In this document: piece after piece, positions 38,593-48,533 of the stretch | Layout: each line of letters starts with the position of its first letter | How positions within the stretch are numbered: position 1 is the first letter of the stretch | Assembly (NCBI GenBank): GCA_015066515.1 | Contig: SVOH01000004.1 | Span: 1-64,000, forward strand | Direction: 5' to 3' | Source of the DNA: Oscillospiraceae bacterium | Lineage (GTDB): Bacteria; Bacillota; Clostridia; Oscillospirales; Acutalibacteraceae | Length of the DNA: 64,000 nucleotides | Made by a program: the position numbers and the translations under genes | The notes under the pieces: model-generated | Databases searched by the model: none | What the model saw: the letters and a program-made list of their open reading frames with translations, nothing else | Told to the model about the DNA's origin: nothing

Positions 38593-39562
38593 TATTGGTT
38601 TAATTTCGGTTGTGGTGCCAATTTACAATATGAAACAGTATCTTACCCGCTGTGTTGATACTTTGCTTAATCAAACGTATAGAAATTATGAAATTATATT
38701 AATTAATGATGGTTCTACCGATGGTTCGGAAGAATTGTGTGAAGAAATAGTTGCAAAACACCCACAGGTTAGATATGTGTATAAAGAGAACGGTGGTCTA
38801 TCTTCGGCAAGAAACGCAGGTATTGAAAACGCAAATGGAGAGTATATAATTTTTCCTGATCCTGATGACTGGGTTACTGAAGACTATTTAGAAACATTGG
38901 TCGAGTTGCATGTTAAATATGATTCTGATCTTGAGATATGCGGATATTATGTTTCTAATGAAAATGGCGATGTTAACCCACACGAAAAAAAAGAAATAGA
39001 TGTTACGGATAATAATACTGCACTAGAGAGAGTTGTTTCTCAAAATTGGTATCGTGGTTTTGCTGCTAACAAACTATATCACCTTGATATTATTCGACAA
39101 AACACTCTATGGTTTGATACGGAATTAGGAATGGCTCAAGATTTACATTTTGCCTTTAGATATATTTTGAATTGCAAAAAAATATCATTTAATCCGGCGC
39201 CGTGCTATTATTATTATCAACATATTGGTGCTGTTACCAATGTTAAATCACCGCTTACTGCTCGAAAAATTAGTGGTCTTAAAACTTATGAAAAATTAGC
39301 GGAAATTTCTCAAAAAGATTATCCTAATGTTTCTAATATGGTGAAATCAACCCTTGCTAATATGAGTATGCATTTTACATTTATTTATATACATACTGAT
39401 ATGTGTGACAAAGAAATATATGACAAATTACGAAAAACAACTAAAGATAATATGAAGCATTTTATAAAAAACAAAGAATACTCTTTATTGCATAAAATAC
39501 AGGGAATTATTGCATATTTATCACCAATGCTTTATTATCAAATAAGAAAACGTAGAATTTAA
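38582..39562 (+). CDS. GT2-family glycosyltransferase
   Basis: ISVVVPIYNMKQYLTRCVDTLLNQTYRNYEIILINDGSTDGS; FPDPDDWV. Confidence 0.95.
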   Translation: MTNDIGLISVVVPIYNMKQYLTRCVDTLLNQTYRNYEIILINDGSTDGSEELCEEIVAKHPQVRYVYKENGGLSSARNAGIENANGEYIIFPDPDDWVTEDYLETLVELHVKYDSDLEICGYYVSNENGDVNPHEKKEIDVTDNNTALERVVSQNWYRGFAANKLYHLDIIRQNTLWFDTELGMAQDLHFAFRYILNCKKISFNPAPCYYYYQHIGAVTNVKSPLTARKISGLKTYEKLAEISQKDYPNVSNMVKSTLANMSMHFTFIYIHTDMCDKEIYDKLRKTTKDNMKHFIKNKEYSLLHKIQGIIAYLSPMLYYQIRKRRI

Positions 39563-39579
39563 TTTTTTAGAGGTTGTTT

Positions 39580-41031
39580 ATGTCCAATTTAGGTAAAAAA
39601 GTAACCAGTGGTTTTTTCTGGAGATTTGGAGAAAGGGTTTGTGCCCAAGGTGTAACTTTTATTGTTTCTCTTATCATTTCTCGTATACTTGGTCCTTCTT
39701 CGTATGGAATGGTTGCGTTATTACTGGTATTTATAAATCTTTCAGAAGTTCTTTTAACTGCAGGTTTTGGTAATTCTTTAATACAGAAAAAAAATAGTGA
39801 CGATATTGATTTTTCATCTGTATTCTATTTTAATGTAATTTTTTCGATTGTATTGTATTTGATCATTTTTTTTGCAGCACCTTTTGTTGAAGATTTTTAC
39901 GGTAAAGATTATGTTGGTTTGACCTCGGCTTTACGAGTCTTGGCTATTCGTATTCCAATTACAGCTATTAACAATGTTCAACAGTCATACGTATCTAAAA
40001 ATATGGCTTTCAAAAAATTCTTTTTTGCAACAATAGGTGGTTCTTTAAGTTCGGCGGTAGTGGGAATAACAATGGCACTTAATGGATTTGGTGTATGGGC
40101 ATTGATTGCGCAATACCTATTCAATGCCTTAGTTAACACTTTAGTTCTATGGTTTACAGTTAAATGGAGACCAATTTTAGCTTTTTCGTTTGAAAGACTT
40201 AAGGGATTAATAAGTTATGGATGGAAATTGTTATGCGCTAATTTGTTTTTTTCTCTTTCAAATAATATAAGATCAATACTTATAGGAAAATTTTATACTT
40301 CAAGTGACTTAGCTTATTACAACAGGGGAAAACAAATTCCCGACTTGATGGCAGATACACTTAATACTTCTATTTTAAGTGTTATGTTCCCGGCACTTTG
40401 CAAAATCCAAAATGATAAAGAACAAATGAAGGCTTTGGTAAGGCGCGCGGTAAAAACACTGTCTTATTTTCTTGCACCTGTTTTGTTTGGGATTGCATTG
40501 CTTTCGGAAAAACTTGTTGTTTTAGTTTTATCGGATGAATGGATTGGGGCCGTGCCTTTTATTAAAATTTTTTGTATAAGTGGTATGCTACAACCAATTA
40601 TGAAGCCGTGTCAGCAAGTAACAAAAGCATTAGGTAAGAGTGGCATTTTTTTAATTTTAGAAATTATTAAATGCACAATAACAATATTATTCTTGTTAAT
40701 TACTTTAAAGTTTGGTGTTATCTATATAGCTTTGGGTTATATCTGCTCTTCAATAATTGGTATGTTTATAGATATATATATAGGCGGTAGGATGATTAAT
40801 TATAGGTTTTTTGAACAGTTTTTAGATGTAATTAAACCTGTATTTGTATCAACGATAATGTATATTTTACTTTCATTTATAGACTGTATTAAAATATCAC
40901 CGATTTTTATAATATTATTACAAATTATTGGTGGAATTATTTTTTATCTACTGGCTTCTATTTTTACAAAAGATGAAACATATTTGTTTTTGACTAAAAA
41001 AATTCCTTTCTTAAAGAAAAAATCAAATTGA
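39580..41031 (+). CDS. Wzx-like flippase (MOP superfamily)
   Basis: SGFFWRFGERVCAQGVTFIVSLIISRILGPSSYGMVAL; polytopic; YGWKLLCANLFFSLSNNIRSILIGKFYTSSDLAYYNRGKQIPDLMADTLN. Confidence 0.95.
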   Translation: MSNLGKKVTSGFFWRFGERVCAQGVTFIVSLIISRILGPSSYGMVALLLVFINLSEVLLTAGFGNSLIQKKNSDDIDFSSVFYFNVIFSIVLYLIIFFAAPFVEDFYGKDYVGLTSALRVLAIRIPITAINNVQQSYVSKNMAFKKFFFATIGGSLSSAVVGITMALNGFGVWALIAQYLFNALVNTLVLWFTVKWRPILAFSFERLKGLISYGWKLLCANLFFSLSNNIRSILIGKFYTSSDLAYYNRGKQIPDLMADTLNTSILSVMFPALCKIQNDKEQMKALVRRAVKTLSYFLAPVLFGIALLSEKLVVLVLSDEWIGAVPFIKIFCISGMLQPIMKPCQQVTKALGKSGIFLILEIIKCTITILFLLITLKFGVIYIALGYICSSIIGMFIDIYIGGRMINYRFFEQFLDVIKPVFVSTIMYILLSFIDCIKISPIFIILLQIIGGIIFYLLASIFTKDETYLFLTKKIPFLKKKSN

Positions 41032-41059
41032 AATAATAAATTAATATAGTGAGATATGT

Positions 41060-42781
41060 ATGACGAATTTTATCTATCATCAACCCATATTAAATTTAGT
41101 ATTAGTTGCTTTTTGGTTTATTGTTCTAATGCCAATTATTAATATTAAGATTAATAAACTTATGTGTTTTTTTAATCATATTATTTTGCTTTTTTTTACT
41201 GTTTTTGTAGTTTATATTACTCTATTAAAACGTGATATTTTTAACAATCAAATCGAATTGAGACCTTTTTATACATTTGTTTTAGCAAAACAACAATCTG
41301 AAATGTATCGTACTTTCTTTATGAATGCGTTGTTGTTTGTGCCGTTGGGGCTTAGTATGCCTTATTGTTTATCTAAAAAGCCATATAAACGCAATGTGTT
41401 TATTACAATTGGTTTTGCGGCGGTGCTGTCGGTGGGGATTGAATTCTTACAGTATTATTACCACCTTGGTCGATGTGAAACTGATGATGTTATTGCCAAC
41501 ACCTTAGGTGCGGCGGTTGGTACGTTATCGTACCTGCTTTATATGCGCATACTTAAAAATCAAAAAAAGGGGAGTTTGATGCAAAAAATCAATAACAATC
41601 AAACAATACTTCTTGATTTGTGCGCTAAATCTTTATTCGATAAAGATGTTACTATTCCAGATGAATTTGATTGCAACGAGCTTGTCGAAGAATCAAAAAG
41701 GCAAACGGTATTTCCTGTTGCTTATTCTTTCGTAAAAGATAAATGCGATGATGTTGACAGCAAAACATTTTCTCAAATTATTGCTAAAAATATACGTGTG
41801 GAATTTGCGCATAACGAGGTGCATCGTATTTTAAGCGATAATAGTATACCTTACGTTATTTTAAAGGGTGTTGCTTCTGCGTCATACTATAAAGAACCTA
41901 TGCTTCGTATGATGGGCGACGTTGACGTTTTGGTACGGCCTGATGATATTGCCAAAGCCGATAAACTTTTAAAATCGATTGGCTTTGTTACCGCAGATGA
42001 TATTTATGGCGACGATATGCACATTGGCTACAAACGCAAAGACGGTATCTCTTGTGAGTTGCACCGCAGAATAGGTTGGGCACCCAAAAATAGCGTTGGT
42101 GATACTGTAAATAAATATCTTGATGATATTTTTGAAAAATCGGTTGAGTATAAAATGTCAAACGGCAGTTGTATTGTACCATGCAAATTCCATCATGGTC
42201 TTATATTACTGTTGCATACCGCAACGCACTTAACGCACGAGGGTGTAGGCCTTCGTCACTTGTGCGATTGGGCAGTGTTTGTTAATGATTTTTCAAACGA
42301 TGAATTTATTTTACTTTTTGAAAAACCACTCAAAGAAATGGGCCTATGGCGCTTTGCACAGTTGCTTACACTTTGTTGCGTAAGTCATCTTGGTTGCGAC
42401 CAAAAAGAATGGGCGGGGGAAGATGACAACAACTTAATTGACAGTATTGTTTTCGACATACTAAACGGTGGAAATTTTGGCACTAAAGATACTGACAGAT
42501 ACAACCAAATAAAATACATATCTGACCGCAAAGAAGGCACTACAGCAAAGAAAAATCCAATTTTGCAGTTATGTGCTTCAATAAATGAAAAAACAAAAAA
42601 AGAATTTACATTTGTAAACAAATCTAAACTCTTTTTACCTATTGGTTGGTTATTTACTGTGTGTAAATATTTATATTTGGTTATTGTTGGTAAACGAAAT
42701 CTTGATAGTATGTCGACCATAAAATCTGCTAAGCGACGAAAAGAAACATATAACGAATTTAGGTTATTTGAAAACGACTAA
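41060..42781 (+). CDS. VanZ-like membrane domain fused to NTP_transf_5-like nucleotidyltransferase
   Basis: VanZ-like LFVPLGLSMPY...SVGIEFLQYYYHLGRCETDDVIANTLGAAVG; then VPYVILKGVASASYYKEPMLRMMGDVDVLVRPDDIAKA-type nucleotidyltransferase; in-frame RBS+ATG at 41579. Confidence 0.85.
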   Translation: MTNFIYHQPILNLVLVAFWFIVLMPIINIKINKLMCFFNHIILLFFTVFVVYITLLKRDIFNNQIELRPFYTFVLAKQQSEMYRTFFMNALLFVPLGLSMPYCLSKKPYKRNVFITIGFAAVLSVGIEFLQYYYHLGRCETDDVIANTLGAAVGTLSYLLYMRILKNQKKGSLMQKINNNQTILLDLCAKSLFDKDVTIPDEFDCNELVEESKRQTVFPVAYSFVKDKCDDVDSKTFSQIIAKNIRVEFAHNEVHRILSDNSIPYVILKGVASASYYKEPMLRMMGDVDVLVRPDDIAKADKLLKSIGFVTADDIYGDDMHIGYKRKDGISCELHRRIGWAPKNSVGDTVNKYLDDIFEKSVEYKMSNGSCIVPCKFHHGLILLLHTATHLTHEGVGLRHLCDWAVFVNDFSNDEFILLFEKPLKEMGLWRFAQLLTLCCVSHLGCDQKEWAGEDDNNLIDSIVFDILNGGNFGTKDTDRYNQIKYISDRKEGTTAKKNPILQLCASINEKTKKEFTFVNKSKLFLPIGWLFTVCKYLYLVIVGKRNLDSMSTIKSAKRRKETYNEFRLFEND

Positions 42782-42808
42782 GCATAATGCTTGGTCGTTT
42801 TTTATTTT
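42773..42808 (+). terminator. Intrinsic terminator overlapping the stop codon of the last glycan-cluster gene
   Basis: AACGACTAAGC-ATAAT-GCTTGGTCGTT followed by T-rich tract. Confidence 0.8.
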
Positions 42809-42809
42809 A

Positions 42810-42844
42810 AAAACAAAAAACTCCATTCGTGAGAATGGAGTTTT
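42810..42844 (-). terminator. Intrinsic terminator of tRNA-Leu
   Basis: AACTCCATTC-GTGA-GAATGGAGTT hairpin; T-run on minus strand. Confidence 0.8.
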
Positions 42845-42930
42845 GGTGCCGCTGACCGGACTTGAACCGGTACGATATTGCTACCGAGGGATTTTAAGTC
42901 CCTTGTGTCTGCCTATTCCACCACAGCGGC
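42844..42930 (-). tRNA. tRNA-Leu (anticodon TAA), CCA encoded
   Basis: Reverse complement GCCGCTGTGGTGGAATAGGCAGACACAAGGGACTTAAAATCCCTCGGTAGCAATATCGTACCGGTTCAAGTCCGGTCAGCGGCACCA; long variable arm. Confidence 0.96.
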
Positions 42931-42979
42931 GTCTAAAATATAATATATCAAAGTGTTTGTTTTGTCAAGGATTTTTATC

Positions 42980-43018
42980 TAAAAATTTTAAAGAGCGGAG
43001 TTACAGCTCCGCTCTTTA
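42980..43018 (-). terminator. Intrinsic terminator of mtaB
   Basis: AAAGAGCGGAG-TTACA-CTCCGCTCTTT-like hairpin (42990-43017) with T-rich tract on minus strand. Confidence 0.75.
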
Positions 43019-43019
43019 G

Positions 43020-44300
43020 TTATATAAGCTCGCCTATACAGTAATCGTCTTTGGTAGAAGTAATTAAAACGTCTAAAATTTGTCCTGTAAGCACTTTTTC
43101 GCTCTTAACAACAACTCTTGTATAGTTTGGGGTATAACCCTCTGCAACCACGTTTTCTTGAGTTTCAAACAAAACGGGGTAGACGTTACCAACTTGGCTT
43201 TTTAAAAATTTAATTTCGGTTTGCCTAGTGGCTTCTGCCATAATATGTGCACGTTTTTGTTTATCGGCATTGCTTACTTGTGATTTAAGCCCTGCGGCTA
43301 CTGTACCGCTACGGCGTGAGTAGGCAAAAATATGTGCTCTTGCAAAGCCGATTTTTTTTACAAAATTGAGGCTTTGATTAAATTCATCATCCGTTTCTCC
43401 GGCAAAACCTACCATAATATCTGTGGTTATAGCGGCATTGGTAAAGGTTTTTCTTATTCTATTTACCAAATCCTCGTAAAAAGCCGAATCGTAGTGGCGA
43501 TTCATTCGCTTTAACGTTTCATCGCAGCCCGATTGCAGTGACAGGTGAAACTGTGGGCAAAACTTTGGTTGTATTTTAAAACGATTTAACATTTCGTCAG
43601 TTATATGGTCAGGTTCTAAAGACCCAAGACGCACTCGTTTAATACCTTTTACCTCACACACAGCGTCAACGGCATCGCACAGGTTGAAATCCTCACCTTT
43701 TCCGTAAGAAGTCAGGTTAATTCCAACAAGAACAATTTCACTATATCCGTTTTTTGCAAGTCTTTTTGCTTCTTCTTTAATATCGCTTACCGAACGTGAG
43801 CGAACTCTACCTCGTGCAAAGGGGATAATACAGTATGTACAAAAGCGGTCACAACCGTCCTCTATTTTCATAAAAGCACGTGTGCGCTCGTTAAAGTGGC
43901 TTAAGCCTATAGTGTTATATATATCGCCGTTTTGGTGGTCGACTACGCTAAAAACACGTGTATTTTGGTAATTGTTTATTGCATCAACAATTTTTGTCAC
44001 GTCGCGGTTGCCTATAACAATATCCGCTTCGGTAAGGTTGTTGGCATCATCGGGAAAGGCTTGTACCATACAGCCCGTAAGCGCAATTATAGCGTTAGGG
44101 TGCTCACGTCGGCAACGCCTGACAAGCTGACGGGTTTTACGGTCGCTTTCCGCAGTAACTGTACACGAATTAATAATTATTGCATCTATTGGCAACAACT
44201 TATCATTTGTATGGCCAAGAGTTATTAATGCCTCTCGCATAGCTTCGGTCTCGTATTGATTAACCTTACATCCAAGTGTATGAAAAAGTATATTCATCAA
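43020..44300 (-). CDS. mtaB: tRNA threonylcarbamoyladenosine methylthiotransferase MtaB
   Basis: FHTLGCKVNQYETEAM; VNSCTVT-like INSCTVTAESDRKTRQ; KIEDGCDRFCTYCIIPFARGRVRSR. Confidence 0.94.
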   Translation of the reverse strand: MMNILFHTLGCKVNQYETEAMREALITLGHTNDKLLPIDAIIINSCTVTAESDRKTRQLVRRCRREHPNAIIALTGCMVQAFPDDANNLTEADIVIGNRDVTKIVDAINNYQNTRVFSVVDHQNGDIYNTIGLSHFNERTRAFMKIEDGCDRFCTYCIIPFARGRVRSRSVSDIKEEAKRLAKNGYSEIVLVGINLTSYGKGEDFNLCDAVDAVCEVKGIKRVRLGSLEPDHITDEMLNRFKIQPKFCPQFHLSLQSGCDETLKRMNRHYDSAFYEDLVNRIRKTFTNAAITTDIMVGFAGETDDEFNQSLNFVKKIGFARAHIFAYSRRSGTVAAGLKSQVSNADKQKRAHIMAEATRQTEIKFLKSQVGNVYPVLFETQENVVAEGYTPNYTRVVVKSEKVLTGQILDVLITSTKDDYCIGELI

Positions 44301-44422
44301 TTTACCTCAATAAAATTTTTACTTAAATATTTTAATAAAATTGAATATACTTGTCAACTATTCATTGAAATTAATAGATAATTATGATATAATCACAAGA
44401 AAAAAAGTAAAGGTGTGATTTT

Positions 44423-45778
44423 ATGGCTTTTAATAAGGATTTTGTTTGGGGTGCGGCCACCGCCGCATATCAGATTGAAGGTGCTTGGAACGAGGATGGT
44501 AAGGGCGAAAACGTATGGGATGTATTTTCTCATGAGTATTCACACGTTCAGGATGGCCATACCGGCGATATTGCTTGCGATCATTATCATAGATACAAGG
44601 AAGATGTCAAGCTGATGAAAGAGCTTGGGCTAAAGGCTTATCGTTTTTCAATCAGCTGGTCACGTCTTATACCAAATGGCATAGGTGAGCTTAATCCTAA
44701 GGGTGTAGAGTTTTACAACAATCTAATTGATGAATTACTCGCAAACGGTATTGAGCCATATGTTACACTTTTCCATTGGGACTATCCATACGCTTTGCAT
44801 AAAAAAGGCGGTTGGCTTAATGACGATAGTGTTAAGTGGTTTGCTGATTATGCCGCAAAGGTATCAAAGCTTTATTCTGACCGTGTAAAGCATTTTATTA
44901 CCTTTAATGAGCCGCAGTGTTTTATTGGTGCCGGTTATATGACAAGCCCACATGCACCAGGATATCAGGTTTTGTATAAAGATATATTCCAAATGTGCCA
45001 TAACGTGCTTAAAGCACACGGTGCGGCAGTTATTGCTCTGCGCGAAAACGCAAAACAACCTATTAAGGTGGGTTACGCACCTACGGGCACTACCTGTTAT
45101 CCAGCAAGCGAGAGTGCTGCCGATATAGAGGCTGCTCGTAAAAAGATGTTCGAGTGCCCACCGCTTAGCCGCGATCTTATGTGGAACGTTTCTTGGTGGA
45201 GTGATCCTGTAATTCTTGGTAAATATCCTGAAGACGGACTTTGTATGTATAAAGAATTCTTGCCCGAAATCACCGAAGAGGATATGAAGCTTATTAGTCA
45301 GCCACTTGATTTTTACGCTAACAATATCTATAACGGTCAAGAAATTCGTGCTGATGAAAACGGTAATCCGCAAAGAGTTGCTCATAAGGTTGGTTTAGGT
45401 AAAACAGCTATTCAGTGGCCAATTACTCCAGAGGCTCTTCGTTGGGGACCAAGATTTTATTATGAAAGATATAAACTACCTTTCTTTATAACCGAAAACG
45501 GTATGTCAGCTCATGACGTTATATCGCTGGACGGTAAGGTGCATGACCCTAACCGTATAGACTTTTTGAATAGGTATTTACTAGAACTTGAAAAAGCAAC
45601 CGATGACGGTGTTGACGTAAGAGGTTATTTCCAGTGGTCACTTATGGATAATTTTGAATGGGCAAAGGGTTATACCGATCGTTTTGGACTGGTGTACGTT
45701 GATTATGAGACACAAGAACGTATACCAAAGGATTCTTTTTATTGGTATAAAAATTGGATAGAAGAACACACAAAATAA
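44423..45778 (+). CDS. GH1 beta-glucosidase
   Basis: FVWGAATAAYQIEGAWNEDGKGENVWD; HFITFNEPQCF; FFITENGMS; GYFQWSLMDNFEWAKGY. Confidence 0.96.
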   Translation: MAFNKDFVWGAATAAYQIEGAWNEDGKGENVWDVFSHEYSHVQDGHTGDIACDHYHRYKEDVKLMKELGLKAYRFSISWSRLIPNGIGELNPKGVEFYNNLIDELLANGIEPYVTLFHWDYPYALHKKGGWLNDDSVKWFADYAAKVSKLYSDRVKHFITFNEPQCFIGAGYMTSPHAPGYQVLYKDIFQMCHNVLKAHGAAVIALRENAKQPIKVGYAPTGTTCYPASESAADIEAARKKMFECPPLSRDLMWNVSWWSDPVILGKYPEDGLCMYKEFLPEITEEDMKLISQPLDFYANNIYNGQEIRADENGNPQRVAHKVGLGKTAIQWPITPEALRWGPRFYYERYKLPFFITENGMSAHDVISLDGKVHDPNRIDFLNRYLLELEKATDDGVDVRGYFQWSLMDNFEWAKGYTDRFGLVYVDYETQERIPKDSFYWYKNWIEEHTK

Positions 45779-45804
45779 TTTTTAAAATTCAGGGGACTTA
45801 TTAA

Positions 45805-47634
45805 ATGGCATTAGGAAAAAGAGAAAATATAAGAAACGTTGCAATAATTGCTCACGTTGACCACGGCAAAACAACACTTGTTGACCAGCTTCTTCGTCAA
45901 AGCGGTACCTTCCGCGACAATGAGGCTGTAGACGATAGAGTAATGGACTCTAACGATCTTGAGCGTGAACGTGGCATAACAATACTTTCTAAAAACACCA
46001 GTGTTATGTATAACGGGATTAAAATTAACATTATTGACACACCTGGGCACGCAGATTTTGGTGGTGAAGTAGAGCGTATTTTGCAAATGGTTGACGGTGT
46101 TTTACTGCTTGTCGATGCGTTTGAAGGCTGTATGCCGCAAACCCGTTTTGTGCTGAAAAAAGCATTGGCACTTGGTAAAAAGGCAGTTGTTGTTATTAAC
46201 AAAATCGACAGACCAATGGCTCGACCTATCGAGGTTGTTGACGAGGTTTTAGACTTGTTTATCGAGCTTGGTGCCGACGAAGAACAAATAGAGTTTCCTG
46301 TTGTGTTTGCGTCGGGGCGTGACGGTTATGCTACATATGCTCCGGATATACCCGGCACCGATATGCAGCCTCTTTTCGAAGAAATAGTAAAAGAAATTGA
46401 AGCACCGGTTGGTGACAGCGAGGGTCCGCTACAAATACTATTTACGAACATTGAATACGACGATTATATTGGACGTATTGGTGTAGGACGCGTACTTCGC
46501 GGTACTGTTCAGGTTGGACAAACTGTGGCGCTTTGTCACAAAGATGGTACCAATACACGTGTAAAAATCGCAAAGTTATTTATGTACCAAGGTCTTAAAC
46601 GTACCGAGGTTGAGACCGCTACTGTTGGTGACATTATTCAGGTTGCGGGTATAAGTGAACTTGAGATAGGCGAAAGTGCTTGTGACGTAGAACACATAGA
46701 GCCGCTACCGTTTGTAAAAATTGACGAGCCAACGCTTGCTATGAACTTTATGGTAAATAATTCTCCGTTTGCAGGTAAAGACGGTAAGTATGTTACCTCA
46801 CGCAATATTCGCGAGCGTTTATTTAAAGAGGTGCTTACAAACGTCAGTTTACGTGTAGAAGAAACCGATAGTGCCGATACTTTTAAGGTGTCGGGCAGAG
46901 GCGAGCTTCACCTTTCAATTCTTATTGAAACCATGCGTCGCCAAGGCTATGAATTTCAGGTTTCTCCTCCAAACGTTATTTATAAGCATGATGAAAATGG
47001 TAAATTGCTTGAGCCGATTGAACTACTTATGATTGAGGTTCCCGAAGCATACGTAGGCGCCGTTATGGAACGATTGGGTACTCGCCACGCCGAACTTCAA
47101 AATATGGGTGCACGTGAGGGTGGTATGACTCATCTTGAATTTTTAATTCCTGCGCGTGGACTTTTAGGATACCGTTCACAATTTATGACCGACACAAACG
47201 GTAACGGTATTATGAATCATATTTTTAATGGATACGAAGAGTATAAAGGTGATATAGACCAAAGAAATACAGGCTCAATAATTGTTCATGAAACAGGTGA
47301 GAGTACTGCTTATGGACTTTTCAATACTCAAAGCCGCGGCCGTTTGTTCATAGGAGCAGGTGTACCTGTATATGAGGGTATGGTTATTGGCGAAAGCCCC
47401 AAAAGTGAGGATATCGTGTGTAACGTATGTAAAGCAAAGCATCTTACAAATACTCGCGCTTCGGGTTCTGATGATGCACTTAAACTTACGCCACCATCAA
47501 TTATGAGTCTTGAACAGTCGCTTGATTTTATCAAGGACGACGAGTTGGTTGAGGTTACGCCAAACAATATTCGTATAAGAAAAAGAATTCTTAATAAAGA
47601 ATTACGTATGAAATATGAGGCGAAAAATCGCTGA
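45805..47634 (+). CDS. typA: Translational GTPase TypA/BipA
   Basis: RNVAIIAHVDHGKTTLVDQLLRQSGTFR; DSNDLERERGITILSKNT; DTPGHADFGGEVERIL. Confidence 0.97.
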   Translation: MALGKRENIRNVAIIAHVDHGKTTLVDQLLRQSGTFRDNEAVDDRVMDSNDLERERGITILSKNTSVMYNGIKINIIDTPGHADFGGEVERILQMVDGVLLLVDAFEGCMPQTRFVLKKALALGKKAVVVINKIDRPMARPIEVVDEVLDLFIELGADEEQIEFPVVFASGRDGYATYAPDIPGTDMQPLFEEIVKEIEAPVGDSEGPLQILFTNIEYDDYIGRIGVGRVLRGTVQVGQTVALCHKDGTNTRVKIAKLFMYQGLKRTEVETATVGDIIQVAGISELEIGESACDVEHIEPLPFVKIDEPTLAMNFMVNNSPFAGKDGKYVTSRNIRERLFKEVLTNVSLRVEETDSADTFKVSGRGELHLSILIETMRRQGYEFQVSPPNVIYKHDENGKLLEPIELLMIEVPEAYVGAVMERLGTRHAELQNMGAREGGMTHLEFLIPARGLLGYRSQFMTDTNGNGIMNHIFNGYEEYKGDIDQRNTGSIIVHETGESTAYGLFNTQSRGRLFIGAGVPVYEGMVIGESPKSEDIVCNVCKAKHLTNTRASGSDDALKLTPPSIMSLEQSLDFIKDDELVEVTPNNIRIRKRILNKELRMKYEAKNR

Positions 47635-48533
47635 TGAATTACGTAATACTTGATATGGAATGGGATGGCGCTTATCACAAATTGCACAAAAGATTTGTAA
47701 ATCAAATTTTACAAATAGGCGCTGTAAAACTCGATGAAAATTTCAATATTATAGACATTTTTGATGTAACTATTAAATCCGAAATAAGCAACCGTGTATC
47801 TCGCAGGTTTATTGAGCTTACCGGAATAACTAAGGAAATGATGCTTGGCGGTATATCTTTGTCGGATGCAGTCGATAGTTATAACAAATGGCTTGGTAAT
47901 AATACAGTTACTATTACTTGGAGTAATTCAGACCTTTATACAATTGCTGAAAACGAGAAATATATTTTAAATGACAAGAAATTTAAAATCGAAAAATATC
48001 TGGATTTACAGCGATTTATTGAGGGCGAGTTGCGAATGCTTGGCCATGAATTGCATTCGCAAATTTCATTATCTAATGCTGCGGAACTTTTAGGTATTAC
48101 TACTGAAAATTATGATTTACATACAGCTAAAGATGATAGCTTACTTTGTGCAGCGCTACTAAAAAAGCATTATAATGCCGCAACGTTTGATAATCTAATC
48201 CGTGATACGTCTGACCCTGAATTTTATAGACAACTTTTTTTCAGACCGTATCATTTAAGTAGCCTTAAAGACGAGCGAATTCAAAGGGATACACTTGATT
48301 TTTATTGTGAAAAATGCGAAACAAAATTAAAACGTAATACTAAGTGGAAATATCATAACGGTTGGTTTAACTCAAATTTTGTATGCGCAGACTGCGGTAA
48401 AAAATATGTGTGCCGAGTAAGCTACAAACAAACTTTTGACAAATTAGTTGTACGTCGCCGTATATTAGAGCCAAAGGTAAAAACTCCAAAGGAGAATAAC
48501 GATGCTGTGCAATCTATGCCCGCGACAGTGTAA
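47634..48533 (+). CDS. DEDD-type 3'-5' exonuclease domain with C-terminal zinc-ribbon-like region
   Basis: YVILDMEWDGAYH...QIGAVKL; FIELTGITKEM; LHTAKDDSLLCAAL; C-terminal CEKCETKLKRN...CADCGKKYVC. Confidence 0.75.
   Translation: MNYVILDMEWDGAYHKLHKRFVNQILQIGAVKLDENFNIIDIFDVTIKSEISNRVSRRFIELTGITKEMMLGGISLSDAVDSYNKWLGNNTVTITWSNSDLYTIAENEKYILNDKKFKIEKYLDLQRFIEGELRMLGHELHSQISLSNAAELLGITTENYDLHTAKDDSLLCAALLKKHYNAATFDNLIRDTSDPEFYRQLFFRPYHLSSLKDERIQRDTLDFYCEKCETKLKRNTKWKYHNGWFNSNFVCADCGKKYVCRVSYKQTFDKLVVRRRILEPKVKTPKENNDAVQSMPATV

Noticed and set aside
25878-42781. Glycan cluster as a prophage or integrative element
   Set aside because: No integrase, transposase, recombination genes or flanking direct repeats seen. 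tRNA-Leu lies at the right side, but no duplicated tRNA end was seen at the left boundary.
42768-43019. 83-aa + strand ORF containing VPLTGLEPVRYCYRGILSPLCLPIPPQR
   Set aside because: It is the antisense translation of tRNA-Leu(TAA), a well-known spurious ORF pattern.
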